Positions 13,930 through 21,079 of a stretch of DNA of 24,439 nt are shown piece by piece. The notes beneath the pieces were generated by a model. It saw only the letters and a program-made list of their open reading frames with translations. It had not been told where the DNA came from and did not search any database. Each line of letters begins with the position of its first letter. Position 1 is the first letter of the stretch. The translations under genes were made by a program, and so were the position numbers. Source of the DNA: a virus; IMG/VR virus record IMGVR_UViG_3300020477_000128, positions 1 to 24,439 of that record. The stretch is one strand, 5' to 3'.

Positions 13930-15024
13930 ATGTTTGGTAATCAGTGGCATAAGAAAGAAAAACCATTACCTACTATAATAGGATTGGGTGGTGGTGCTAC
14001 GAGTTTGGTGAATACTGGTTCTGCTGGATTCGTTGCATCAGGAGGTAATATAGATGGATTAGAACCTGGAAATGGATATAAGTATCATGCTTTTACTGCT
14101 AGTGGATCTTTTGTAGTAGCTGCAGGAGGATCTGCTGATTTCTTAGTCATTGGTGGTGGTGGCGGTGGTGCTCAACAACATGGAGGTGGTGGAGGTGCCG
14201 GAGGAATATTGCATGGATCTGAACTAACTTTAAGTGAGGGAACTTATACAGTAACAATTGGTTCAGCAGGAGCACCAGGATTAAATGCTGATGATGGTCA
14301 AGGAACTTATGCTGGTGCAGGTGGTGACACATATTTGGGACTTCCAGGAGACCCAACCGCACAGTGGACTGGTGAAGGTGGAGGAGGAGGTTTTCCATCC
14401 GGCAGAAATGCTGCATATTTTGACCCTACCAACCCTTGTCTTGCAACTTTAGTCCAAGGTAATGCTCCTCCTACATGTGGCCCCTTAGCAGGAAACGGAA
14501 TGCCTGGTGGATCAGGTGGTGCAACAGGAAACGAAAATCCTACTCCTTCCGTAGGGGGTGAAGGAACTCAAACACCTGCTAATAGTGCAACAGGATATGG
14601 AAATGATGGTACTTGGGCAAGCAATGGTCAAGCTGGTGGAGGCGGTGGTGCTAATGCTGCGGGTGGTCCAAGAGATGGTGGTGCGGGACAACCTTTCCCT
14701 GGATTTGCTGGACCTTTACTAACAGGAATGCCTACCGACTTTATAAGTGCAACAGGACCAACGGGTCTTTATGGAGGAGGTGGTGGTGCTGGTGGTTCTG
14801 GTAGTGCTCCTGCTGGTGGTGAAGGTGGAACTGGTGGAGGTGGAGATGGTGGACCTGGACCTCATCCAGGAACTGCTGGATCTGCTGGTGTAGATTATAC
14901 TGGTGGTGGCGGTGGAGGCAGTGGTGGTCTTGGACCTCCTCCTCGTTCTTCTTGTAATGTGGATAATGGTGCTACTGGCGGTGCCGGTGGTGCAGGGTGT
15001 GTTTTAATTCGTTATCAGGTTTGA
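13930..15024 (+). CDS. Glycine-rich adhesin-like protein, MLNNSW-type docking
   Basis: 364 residues from the ATG at 13930 (a TTG lies one codon upstream). TAAGGAG at 13914-13920 is well spaced for this ATG, and MFGNQWHKKEKPLPTIIG aligns with the heads at 11303 and 19133. Next come a strand pair (YKYHAFTASGSFVVAAGG, ADFLVIGGGGGG) and the Gly-rich body. Body segments AQQHGGGGGAGGILH, EGTQTP, ATGYGNDG and GPTGLYGGG are shared with the first gene of the window. It ends in GGAGCVLIRYQV. It is probably co-transcribed with 12306 and interacts with its C-terminal domain (inference). Confidence 0.78.
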   Translation: MFGNQWHKKEKPLPTIIGLGGGATSLVNTGSAGFVASGGNIDGLEPGNGYKYHAFTASGSFVVAAGGSADFLVIGGGGGGAQQHGGGGGAGGILHGSELTLSEGTYTVTIGSAGAPGLNADDGQGTYAGAGGDTYLGLPGDPTAQWTGEGGGGGFPSGRNAAYFDPTNPCLATLVQGNAPPTCGPLAGNGMPGGSGGATGNENPTPSVGGEGTQTPANSATGYGNDGTWASNGQAGGGGGANAAGGPRDGGAGQPFPGFAGPLLTGMPTDFISATGPTGLYGGGGGAGGSGSAPAGGEGGTGGGGDGGPGPHPGTAGSAGVDYTGGGGGGSGGLGPPPRSSCNVDNGATGGAGGAGCVLIRYQV

Positions 15025-15030
15025 TATAAA

Positions 15031-15038
15031 GATAAATA
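15031..15038 (+). promoter_or_regulatory. Late promoter
   Basis: GATAAATA lies 16 bp before the start at 15055; promoter plus leader is almost identical to that at 3981-4000. Confidence 0.65.
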
Positions 15039-15054
15039 ACTAAAAAGTAATAAC

Positions 15055-15639
15055 ATGTCCCAGATTAATGTCGATACCATTAGAAGCCGAGAAGGTATAG
15101 CACCTTCGTTGGATAAAGGTGTCATTGTAACTGGTGTTACAACTTCTACTGAGGGATATTTTAGTGGTAATGTAACGATTGGTGGTACATTAACTTATGA
15201 AGATGTAACCAATCAAGATGTTATTGGTTTAATTACTGCAAGAAGTGGAATTAAGATTGGTAATGATCAAGATGCCACTGGTATTGGTATAACTCTTGGT
15301 ACTGGTGATATTGGAGCTGCTTCTTTTACAGGAATTGTAACTGCTGGAACTTGTATTAAGGTAGGTAATCCATCAGCGATTGGTATTGCTGCCACTATAC
15401 TGAGTGATGGTAATGCAGTGTTTGCTGGTATAGTAACTGCTAGTGAGTTTAGTGGTGATGGTTCTAATTTAACTGGTGTTGTATCTGGTGTTGAATTATC
15501 AGCGGATGGAAGTTCGGTGGGAAGTGCAATTACTGCGATTAATTTTGCAGGATTTGATTCTGTAACTACTCCTGCTGCTGGACTGTCTACTGTTACTGCT
15601 GGATGGAGTCAAGAAGACGCTTGGCTGTTTGGCTCTTAA
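15055..15639 (+). CDS. Fibre-like virion protein
   Basis: 194 residues. Anchor MSQINVDTIRSREGIAPSLDKG is followed by a partial shared block (GNVTIGGTLTYEDVTNQDVI, residues about 38-57). Two further modules follow: GLITARSGIKIGNDQDATGI and ILSDGNAVFAGIVTASEFSG. The latter is shared with 12306. The GDGSNLTGVVSG motif is common in phage fibres. The C-terminus SQEDAWLFGS is short and lacks the docking domain of 10316 and 12306, which fits with its being followed by a different type of partner (15667). It has its own late promoter. A fibre shaft role is inferred. Confidence 0.72.
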   Translation: MSQINVDTIRSREGIAPSLDKGVIVTGVTTSTEGYFSGNVTIGGTLTYEDVTNQDVIGLITARSGIKIGNDQDATGIGITLGTGDIGAASFTGIVTAGTCIKVGNPSAIGIAATILSDGNAVFAGIVTASEFSGDGSNLTGVVSGVELSADGSSVGSAITAINFAGFDSVTTPAAGLSTVTAGWSQEDAWLFGS

Positions 15640-15642
15640 TAA

Positions 15643-15650
15643 CATAAATA
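15643..15650 (+). promoter_or_regulatory. Late promoter
   Basis: CATAAATA lies 16 bp before the start at 15667, just after the stop of the gene at 15055. Confidence 0.6.
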
Positions 15651-15666
15651 ACTAAAAAAAGAAATC

Positions 15667-16023
15667 ATGGCACTGGAAAGAGGAAAACTAACTGATGTTA
15701 TTACCCTAGGATTGGGTAATACTGTTGCTGGTGTAACGGTGGCAGGTAATAAGAAGGTGTATGTGAAGTCAATAATGGCTTATGCTCCTTATGCTGGGAT
15801 TTCTTCAGGAACTGCTCAGGTTTATATGGTTCCTAATAGTGGAGGAAGTGCGGGAACAGCAAATACTACTAATCAGATTTTTAATGTAGATGTATATGCA
15901 GGAGAGACAGTATTAATAGAACCTTCATATCCTATTGTTATTGATTCGACAGGAGATACAATACAAGTAGGAACAGGTTTAACTACTATTAATTTCTTAA
16001 TTACTGGCGATAAGGAGGCGTAA
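15667..16023 (+). CDS. Small virion protein, docking-type paralogue C
   Basis: 118 residues: MALERGKLTDVITLGLGNTV at the start, VKSIMAYAPYAGISSGTAQV in the middle, and ETVLIEPSYPIVIDSTGDTI then NFLITGDKEA at the end. It is clearly related to the product at 5230 and more distantly to 1455. No catalytic residues or membrane segment are visible. Its last codons carry the ribosome site AAGGAGG (16012-16018) of the glycine-rich gene at 16027, only 3 bp away, so translation is likely coupled. I infer an adapter between fibre 15055 and tip 16027. Confidence 0.7.
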   Translation: MALERGKLTDVITLGLGNTVAGVTVAGNKKVYVKSIMAYAPYAGISSGTAQVYMVPNSGGSAGTANTTNQIFNVDVYAGETVLIEPSYPIVIDSTGDTIQVGTGLTTINFLITGDKEA

Positions 16024-16026
16024 TCG

Positions 16027-17085
16027 ATGGCTCCTCTTAGAAGTACTTTAGGTAAAAGTTTAGGTAGTCTTCTTCGGGTTGGAAGAGGGAAAGATTTAGC
16101 TGGCAGTAAGGAGGGTGGTGCTGCATTAGATGGGCAATTAAATAGTAGATACTTCCGACGTACACCACCACCGCCGTCACCTAGCCCAATAACTGGTGGT
16201 ACAGTATTACCTGCTCCTAGTCGGAGTGGATACAGGGTTCATGAATTTACTTCTTCAGGATCTTTGGTTGTTCCTACCCTGGCAGTGAATCCTGCAGGTA
16301 GTCCCATAACTCAAGTGGAGCTTTTAGTATGCGCTCCTGGTGGAGGGGGCGGATTTTGTAATCCTGGTGACGGCGGCGGCGGCGGCGGAGGCGGCGGTGC
16401 TGTATATTATGATACTACATATTCTCTTTCTCTGGGTACTACTTATACGGTTACCCTTCCAGAGGGTGGAGAAGGTTCCACTAGCAATGCTAGTCACGGA
16501 TCAAAAGGAGGAGATGCTGTCTTTGGACCATTGACAATTGAAGGTGGCGGCGGCGGTGGATCGACTCGTGCTACAGGTACACTACCCGGAGGGGGTTGTA
16601 CTGGTGGAGCTGCTAGTGATTTATGTCCTAATGATGCTACTTCTTCTACTGGGGCTTCTTGGCCTTCAAGTCCAACTGCCAGTTCCCCTCCTGTGGGATT
16701 TGGTCAGGATGGTGGTGATAATGACACTGGATCAGCTGGTGCTGGTGGTGGAGGTGCTGGCGGTGCTGCTGGTGGAGTTGGTCCTATTGCTTCCAATCCA
16801 AATAATGCAACACCTGGTGGTGAAGGAATCTCTTATAGTATAAGTGGAAGTGCCATTTATTATGGTGGTGGTGGAGGTGGAGGAGCATATAGTAGCAACC
16901 CTCCAGCTGGTATAGGTGCTGGATATGATGGTCCTACTGGCGGTGGTGGTCCTGGTGGTCTAAATGCCCCAGGAGAAAATGCTAATGGAGTCGGTGGCGG
17001 TGGTGGCGGTGGAGGAATGCCTGGTGAAAGACCAGGTGGTGATGGATCTAAGGGAAGAGTATATGTTGCTTATCCGAGTGCGTGA
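16027..17085 (+). CDS. Glycine-rich adhesin-like protein with basic and proline-rich head
   Basis: 352 residues. The head (MAPLRSTLGKSLGSLLRVGR, GKDLAGSKEGGAALDGQLNS, RYFRRTPPPPSPSP) differs from the MLNNSW type and resembles in character the head of 1866. After YRVHEFTSSGSLVVPT and a VELLVCAPGGGGG strand comes a Gly-rich body. The body is very like that of 19133 (shared GFCxPGxGGGGGGGG, AVxY, GSKGGD, YGGGGGGGAYS and AGxGGEG segments). It closes with GRVYVAYPSA, a variant of the usual final strand. An uninterrupted run of nine Gly codons, five of them GGC, starts at 16372. Receptor-binding tip is inferred. Confidence 0.78.
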   Translation: MAPLRSTLGKSLGSLLRVGRGKDLAGSKEGGAALDGQLNSRYFRRTPPPPSPSPITGGTVLPAPSRSGYRVHEFTSSGSLVVPTLAVNPAGSPITQVELLVCAPGGGGGFCNPGDGGGGGGGGGAVYYDTTYSLSLGTTYTVTLPEGGEGSTSNASHGSKGGDAVFGPLTIEGGGGGGSTRATGTLPGGGCTGGAASDLCPNDATSSTGASWPSSPTASSPPVGFGQDGGDNDTGSAGAGGGGAGGAAGGVGPIASNPNNATPGGEGISYSISGSAIYYGGGGGGGAYSSNPPAGIGAGYDGPTGGGGPGGLNAPGENANGVGGGGGGGGMPGERPGGDGSKGRVYVAYPSA

Positions 17086-17140
17086 TAGATAGATACGCAG
17101 TATAAAACCTCAACCTAAAAAACCAATATGGATGTATAAT

Positions 17141-17148
17141 CCTAAATA
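17141..17148 (+). promoter_or_regulatory. Late promoter
   Basis: CCTAAATA lies 27 bp before the start at 17176. A TATAAT (17135-17140) directly precedes it, but no -35 box is seen at the right distance. The rest of 17086-17175 holds no other clear signal. Confidence 0.5.
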
Positions 17149-17175
17149 AAAGTAAACTAGGACTTAAATACAAAC

Positions 17176-17616
17176 ATGGCTCACTTTGCAAAACTAGACG
17201 CTAACAATGTTGTTGAGCAAGTCATCGTTGTGAGTAATGATGACATTAAAGATAATAGCGGAACCGAGGTAGAAAGTATTGGCGTTGCTTTCTGTCAGAA
17301 ACTATTAGGTGCTAATACAAACTGGAAGCAAACCTCTTACAATAATAATATGAGAGGTAATTATGCGGGTATAGGGATGACCTATGCAGAGAATGTTGCT
17401 ACTCTTGGAGTGGCATCAACAGATATATTCATTGGAGTTAATACTCATCCATCATGGAGTGTGGGAGTTAATACAGCACAGTGGTATCCACCTGCTAATC
17501 CAGGAGATGCTCCGGCATTAACAGATGCAGAGATGGAGGCAGGTAAATCTTACGTATGGAACGAAACTGATTATAACGCAGATCCGTCAACAGCATGGAA
17601 TCTTATCACATCATAA
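17176..17616 (+). CDS. Conserved cyanophage-type hypothetical protein
   Basis: 146 residues: MAHFAKLDANNVVEQVIVVS, NDDIKDNSGTEVESIGVAFC, LGANTNWKQTSYNNNMRGNY and AGIGMTYAENVATLG. I recognise this N-terminal pattern from many cyanophage genomes, where the product is of unknown function. The C-terminal half has WYPPANPGDAPALTDAEMEA and closes with ADPSTAWNLITS. It is soluble, with a single Cys (residue 40). It is a single-gene unit with its own late promoter and a strong terminator directly after it, unlike the coupled genes around it. A virion or assembly role is possible because of position, but nothing in the sequence shows it. Confidence 0.72.
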   Translation: MAHFAKLDANNVVEQVIVVSNDDIKDNSGTEVESIGVAFCQKLLGANTNWKQTSYNNNMRGNYAGIGMTYAENVATLGVASTDIFIGVNTHPSWSVGVNTAQWYPPANPGDAPALTDAEMEAGKSYVWNETDYNADPSTAWNLITS

Positions 17617-17621
17617 GATAC

Positions 17622-17646
17622 AGGGAGGTCTAACCTCCCTTTTTTA
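17622..17646 (+). terminator. Rho-independent terminator
   Basis: Perfect 8-bp stem AGGGAGGT/ACCTCCCT with a 3-nt loop, followed by TTTTTATT. It starts six bases after the stop of 17176 and is the clearest terminator within the fibre locus. Confidence 0.9.
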
Positions 17647-17650
17647 TTAT

Positions 17651-17658
17651 CATAAATA
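17651..17658 (+). promoter_or_regulatory. Late promoter
   Basis: CATAAATA lies just after the terminator and 20 bp before the start at 17679, so the fibre gene is a new transcription unit. Confidence 0.65.
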
Positions 17659-17678
17659 CTTAGAAACGATATCGTAGA

Positions 17679-18224
17679 ATGGCGATTACCAATGCAAGTA
17701 GGTTAGCTGATTTTGGTTCGGGTATAGGAACCGCAGGTGCCGTATTACAAATTGATAATGCAAATGATCGAATAGGTATTGGAACTACCAATCCTCAGAA
17801 TACATTGCAGGTTGGTATTGCTATTACCATGAATGGAATGACAGGGGTTATTACTGCCCAGTCATTTGATGGTGATGGATCTGCATTAACTGGTGTTGCT
17901 AATACTGGTTTTATTAATGCTACTCAACTTAATGTTATTGGTGTTACTACATCAGGTAGTTTTGAAGGTGATGGTTCTGCATTAACTGGAATCAGTGGAT
18001 TTGCAACTGCACTTTCTTCTAACAGTGCTGATTTTTTAAGTAATATATTCCAAACTCCTGAAATATTACCCGTTGGTGCTGGAACATCTGTTCAGATTAC
18101 AGGTTCAAGTGGGAATGGTAATGTAACTTTTACTAGATTTGGTAGTATTCATATGGGTACTGGATCAACTTTGACGGTAAGTACAGGAACTACCTTTGTG
18201 ATGAATGTGCTTAATGTATTTTGA
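17679..18224 (+). CDS. Fibre-like virion protein
   Basis: 181 residues. The N-terminus (NDRIGIGTTNPQNTLQVGIA then ITMNGMTGVITAQSF) contains the IGIGTxxPxxxLxV pattern common in phage fibre and peptidase-chaperone contexts. It matches residues 1-75 of 12306. Two GDGSALTG motifs (SFDGDGSALTGV and SFEGDGSALTGI) flank a NVIGVTTSG turn. The C-terminus (GSIHMGTGSTLTVSTGTTFV) resembles that of 4005. No glycine-rich partner follows directly; the next gene is another fibre with its own late promoter. A fibre shaft or tip role is inferred from composition. Confidence 0.72.
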   Translation: MAITNASRLADFGSGIGTAGAVLQIDNANDRIGIGTTNPQNTLQVGIAITMNGMTGVITAQSFDGDGSALTGVANTGFINATQLNVIGVTTSGSFEGDGSALTGISGFATALSSNSADFLSNIFQTPEILPVGAGTSVQITGSSGNGNVTFTRFGSIHMGTGSTLTVSTGTTFVMNVLNVF

Positions 18225-18230
18225 TAAATA
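18223..18230 (+). promoter_or_regulatory. Late promoter
   Basis: GATAAATA overlaps the stop codon of 17679 and lies 26 bp before the start at 18257; AAAGGAATT at 18239-18247 is the likely ribosome site. Confidence 0.6.
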
Positions 18231-18256
18231 AAACATAGAAAGGAATTTAGAAACCA

Positions 18257-19117
18257 ATGTCTGAAATTAGGGTTAACGAACTTAAAAGTGAAGATGGAAC
18301 GGGTGCTCCTTCTTTTCCGGTTGGTATTGTCACGATTGCTGATACAACGGAATCAACCGCAACTGATGATGGTGCATTAGTAATAAGTGGTGGGGTAGGA
18401 ATAGCAAAGAGTCTTAATGTTGGGGGTAATGTTACCGTTGGCGGAACTCTAACTTATGAGGACGTAACTAATCAAGATGTATTGGGTCTGAGTACATATA
18501 GAAATGGATTAAATGTAGGATCGGAAGAAGGATCGGGTACTGGTGTTGCTATTACCTTTACCAATCAGGGTAATGCATACTTTGGTAGAACAGGTATTAT
18601 AACTGCTACGCAATTTGTAGGAATTATTACAGGAACTGATGATGTAACGGTAGGTGTTGGTACTACTGCAACTACATTCAGAACAGTTGATGGAGGCACC
18701 CAGAATAACTTCGGTGGTGTGATGAAGGAAGAGTGTGCAATTATTGGAAATAATCTGACGACTGTTGGTGTTGATTTAGCAAAAGGGAATGTTCATTATT
18801 ATACAACTAATGGATCGGGAGCCACTACTGCTGCTATTACTTATCAAGGAGGTAATAATGTAAGTAGTTGGATGGCAATAGGTGATAATGTTTCAGTTAG
18901 TATTATTACTAAACCTAATAACTCAGAGTATGTAAATGCAGTAACCATTGATGGTGGTGCAGTAACAGAAGAATGGTCAGGGGGTAGTACTCCCGCAGCG
19001 GCTAGTGGAGCAGCAAGTTCTTGGACTATTACAACTATTAATATTACTAAGATAGCAGCGACAGGCACTCCAAATAGTGATTATTTGGTCTTATGTCAAT
19101 TTACTAACTATGCATAA
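18257..19117 (+). CDS. Tail-fibre-like protein pairing with glycine-rich tip
   Basis: 286 residues. Anchor MSEIRVNELKSEDGTGAPSF then the shared block at residues about 39-75 (GALVISGGVGIAKSLNVGGN, VTVGGTLTYEDVTNQDVLG). A GSEEGSGTG...NQGNAYFGRTG module follows. A middle section (VGTTATTFRTVDGGTQNNFG, MKEECAIIGNNLTTVGVDLA) is not seen in the other fibres. The C-terminal domain (SEYVNAVTIDGGAVTEEWSG, GSTPAAASGAASSW, then an ITKIA strand) is a divergent form of the docking domain of 10316 and 12306. It is followed closely by 19133, whose head is of the MLNNSW type, supporting a matched fibre-tip pair. Confidence 0.77.
   Translation: MSEIRVNELKSEDGTGAPSFPVGIVTIADTTESTATDDGALVISGGVGIAKSLNVGGNVTVGGTLTYEDVTNQDVLGLSTYRNGLNVGSEEGSGTGVAITFTNQGNAYFGRTGIITATQFVGIITGTDDVTVGVGTTATTFRTVDGGTQNNFGGVMKEECAIIGNNLTTVGVDLAKGNVHYYTTNGSGATTAAITYQGGNNVSSWMAIGDNVSVSIITKPNNSEYVNAVTIDGGAVTEEWSGGSTPAAASGAASSWTITTINITKIAATGTPNSDYLVLCQFTNYA
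18373..18489 (+). repeat. Shared fibre block, copy in gene 18257
   Basis: Third full copy of the block at 10621-10737 and 12932-13045, with mainly synonymous differences. A truncated copy lies at 15160-15225. Confidence 0.8.
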
Positions 19118-19132
19118 GGGGAGGGTTGATTG

Positions 19133-20209
19133 ATGTTAAATAACAGTTGGTTTAAAAAAGAAAGACCTCTTCTTGGTTTGTTTGGGTCTGGGGGAGGACT
19201 TTCCACTGGTGTTGCTTCACCTTTTGAAGCTAGTGGTGGAAGTAAAACCACATCTGGTGATCAAACCCTTCATACCTTTACTTCTCCTGATGGAAATGAT
19301 TATCCCGATCCTGCTGGATTTGTTTGCACTGGGGGAAGTACCAGTGAGATCAAGATTTTAGCCGTTGGTGGCGGTGGTGGTGGCGGTGGGTTTTGTCCAG
19401 GTGGTAGTGGTGGAGGCGGCGGCGGTGCTGTTGTCTATCTTGAAAGTATATCAGCGAGTGGTGGTACGACTTATCCCATAACCATTGGAGGTGGTGGTGC
19501 CGCAGGTGGTCCAAACGCAAATGGATCAAAGGGTGGAGATACTACTACTCCATTAAACACTCTTACGGCATTAGGTGGCGGTGGTGGAATAGTAAATAAT
19601 TCTCCTACTGATGGTGGAGGACCTACGGTAGGATCTGGTGGAGGAGGAAATACTCAATCAGGATCTAGTCCTGGAGGTGGACAACCAGATAACCCACAAC
19701 CTGGATTAGGTGCATCCCCTGGACATCCAGGAGCATCAGATGTAGCATCTCCTCCTGGTGGATGGGGTAATCCTGGTGGATCTGGAAGAGGTGTATCGGC
19801 TCCTGCATATTTTGGCGGCGGTGGTGGTGGTGCTTATAGTGGTGGATCTCCTAATCCAGGTGGATCTCCTCTTCCTGTTGGTGGTGCTGGTGGTGAAGGT
19901 GCAGATTATACTATAAGTGGATCTCCTGTCGGCTATGGCGGCGGCGGTGGTGGTGGTGGTGGTGATGAAACCTCTAATCCTGCTTTAAATGGAGGGCAAG
20001 CACCTACTGTTGGTGGTGGGGGAGCAGGAGGAAGATCTCCTGCTAGACCCCAAACTAGTGGTGGAGATGGAGTGGCTAATACTGGTGGCGGAGGAGGAGG
20101 TCATGGATATGCCACGCCTGGACCTCATGCAGTACCTGCTACTTGTGGACCTGGTGGAGAGGGTGGTTCAGGAATTATAATAATTTCATATCCTACTCCG
20201 GACGCTTAG
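19133..20209 (+). CDS. Glycine-rich adhesin-like protein, MLNNSW-type docking
   Basis: 358 residues from the ATG at 19133 (a TTG lies one codon upstream); AAGGGGAGGG at 19116-19125 is the ribosome site. The head MLNNSWFKKERPLLGLFG is nearly identical to that of 11303. After a HTFTSPDGNDYPDP loop and SEIKILAVGGGGGGGGF strand comes a body strongly like that of 16027 rather than 11303. A run of nine Gly codons (three GGC then six GGT) lies at 19937-19963. It ends GGSGIIIISYPTPDA. It is the last gene of the adhesin locus and is followed by a strong hairpin. Receptor-binding tip is inferred. Confidence 0.78.
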   Translation: MLNNSWFKKERPLLGLFGSGGGLSTGVASPFEASGGSKTTSGDQTLHTFTSPDGNDYPDPAGFVCTGGSTSEIKILAVGGGGGGGGFCPGGSGGGGGGAVVYLESISASGGTTYPITIGGGGAAGGPNANGSKGGDTTTPLNTLTALGGGGGIVNNSPTDGGGPTVGSGGGGNTQSGSSPGGGQPDNPQPGLGASPGHPGASDVASPPGGWGNPGGSGRGVSAPAYFGGGGGGAYSGGSPNPGGSPLPVGGAGGEGADYTISGSPVGYGGGGGGGGGDETSNPALNGGQAPTVGGGGAGGRSPARPQTSGGDGVANTGGGGGGHGYATPGPHAVPATCGPGGEGGSGIIIISYPTPDA

Positions 20210-20234
20210 TAGACACTTTAAGAACTGTTACACA

Positions 20235-20262
20235 AAACCCCCGCAGGAGACTGTGGGGGTTT
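20235..20262. terminator. Hairpin terminator, possibly bidirectional
   Basis: An 11-bp stem (AAACCCCCGCA/TGTGGGGGTTT, one G-T pair) with the 6-nt loop GGAGAC lies 26 bp after the stop of 19133. The T tail on the plus strand is short (TTT), so termination may be incomplete; A residues on the other side could serve the minus strand. It ends the adhesin locus. Confidence 0.7.
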
Positions 20263-20267
20263 ATACT

Positions 20268-20411
20268 ATGTACAGTTTAATAAAAAACATGAGTAAAGAG
20301 ATGACCGGCAAGGAGAAATTACTCTTCATTGCTTCTTTCATCTGGGCAATGCACTGGGGTGTGCGTTTGACTGGTGTTGTTTTTAGTTCCCTTCAACTAT
20401 CTTTCTTCTAA
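20268..20411 (+). CDS. Small membrane protein, unknown function
   Basis: 47 residues. A basic N-terminal part (MYSLIKNMSKEMTGKEK) is followed by a hydrophobic segment at residues about 18-42 (LLFIASFIWAMHWGVRLTGV), suggesting one transmembrane helix or hairpin. The stop overlaps the next start by one base (TAATG), which supports translation and coupling with the metalloprotein gene. The start is uncertain: ATGs at 20289 and 20301 are in frame, and no clear ribosome site precedes any of them; the first lies right after the terminator hairpin. I do not recognise a family. Confidence 0.5.
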   Translation: MYSLIKNMSKEMTGKEKLLFIASFIWAMHWGVRLTGVVFSSLQLSFF

Positions 20412-20848
20412 TGCTTTATTTGACCTACTCTGGTTACAATTACAGTAAGAGAAGGTGTGAACGAGTCGTGAATTGGTTCGTGAATAAACATCTTCCTAAT
20501 TATAAGGTGATTATTAATGTAGATCATCTAGGATTACTTCGAGAGGGTGTATTTGGATGGGTATGGGCTGCTGATTGCGACCATCGACCTCGTGATTTTG
20601 AGATGGAGTTGCATAATCGTCTTAACCCAGAAGATTACACCAAGACCCTTCTCCATGAACTGTGGCACGTTTATCAGCATGTTACAGGTCAATTGAGGGA
20701 TAAGTATAAAAAGCGTTTGTGGAAGGGTGTAGACCACTCTGAGACCGACTATGAAGATCAACCTTGGGAAGTAGAAGCACATCGTATGGAAGAAGTTCTC
20801 TACAAAGAGTACACCACCTATTTGTCCAACTCTAACTTAAAATTATGA
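20411..20848 (+). CDS. HExxH zinc metalloprotein (SprT-like or peptidase)
   Basis: 145 residues. TLLHELWHVYQHVTG contains H82-E83-x-x-H86, the zinc and catalytic site of gluzincin-type metallopeptidases. YEDQPWEVEAHRME (residues 114-127) offers E120, E122 or H124 as third ligand. Size and the HELxHxxQ pattern suit small SprT-like or unassigned phage metallopeptidases. No signal peptide is seen, so it should act in the cytoplasm. It overlaps the upstream gene by one base and the downstream gene by 4 bp (ATGA). The substrate is unknown; processing of phage or host proteins is plausible. Confidence 0.7.
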   Translation: MLYLTYSGYNYSKRRCERVVNWFVNKHLPNYKVIINVDHLGLLREGVFGWVWAADCDHRPRDFEMELHNRLNPEDYTKTLLHELWHVYQHVTGQLRDKYKKRLWKGVDHSETDYEDQPWEVEAHRMEEVLYKEYTTYLSNSNLKL

Positions 20849-21051
20849 AAACTGCTATCAAAACTGAGTTCATTTGTGTTAAACCACGTTCATCGTTAGC
20901 ACAAGATAGATTTGATAACTGTATGGACCGATTACATTCATGTCGTGTAATTAAACGTCAGCATGGTAAAGTATTTCTTGAATCTATTTCTAATCGTTAT
21001 TCCTTTGAGATGTTTGAAGGTAGTGATGACCATTGGGAAGTTATAACTTGA
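20845..21051 (+). CDS. Hypothetical protein
   Basis: 68 residues: MKTAIKTEFICVKPRSSLAQ, DRFDNCMDRLHSCRVIKRQH, then GKVFLESISNRYSFEMFEGS and DDHWEVIT. It is basic in the middle, has three Cys, and probably an alpha-beta fold with a final beta pair. There is no membrane segment or known motif. It overlaps the metalloprotein gene by 4 bp, so it is part of the same operon. I do not recognise the family. Confidence 0.65.
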   Translation: MKTAIKTEFICVKPRSSLAQDRFDNCMDRLHSCRVIKRQHGKVFLESISNRYSFEMFEGSDDHWEVIT

Positions 21052-21079
21052 TTAAATATAAAGGATATGTAATAATACT

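Noticed and set aside
20262-20267. TATACT as a sigma70 -10 box before the 47-residue gene
   Set aside because: No -35-like hexamer lies 16-19 bp upstream; that position is the GC-rich arm of the terminator hairpin.
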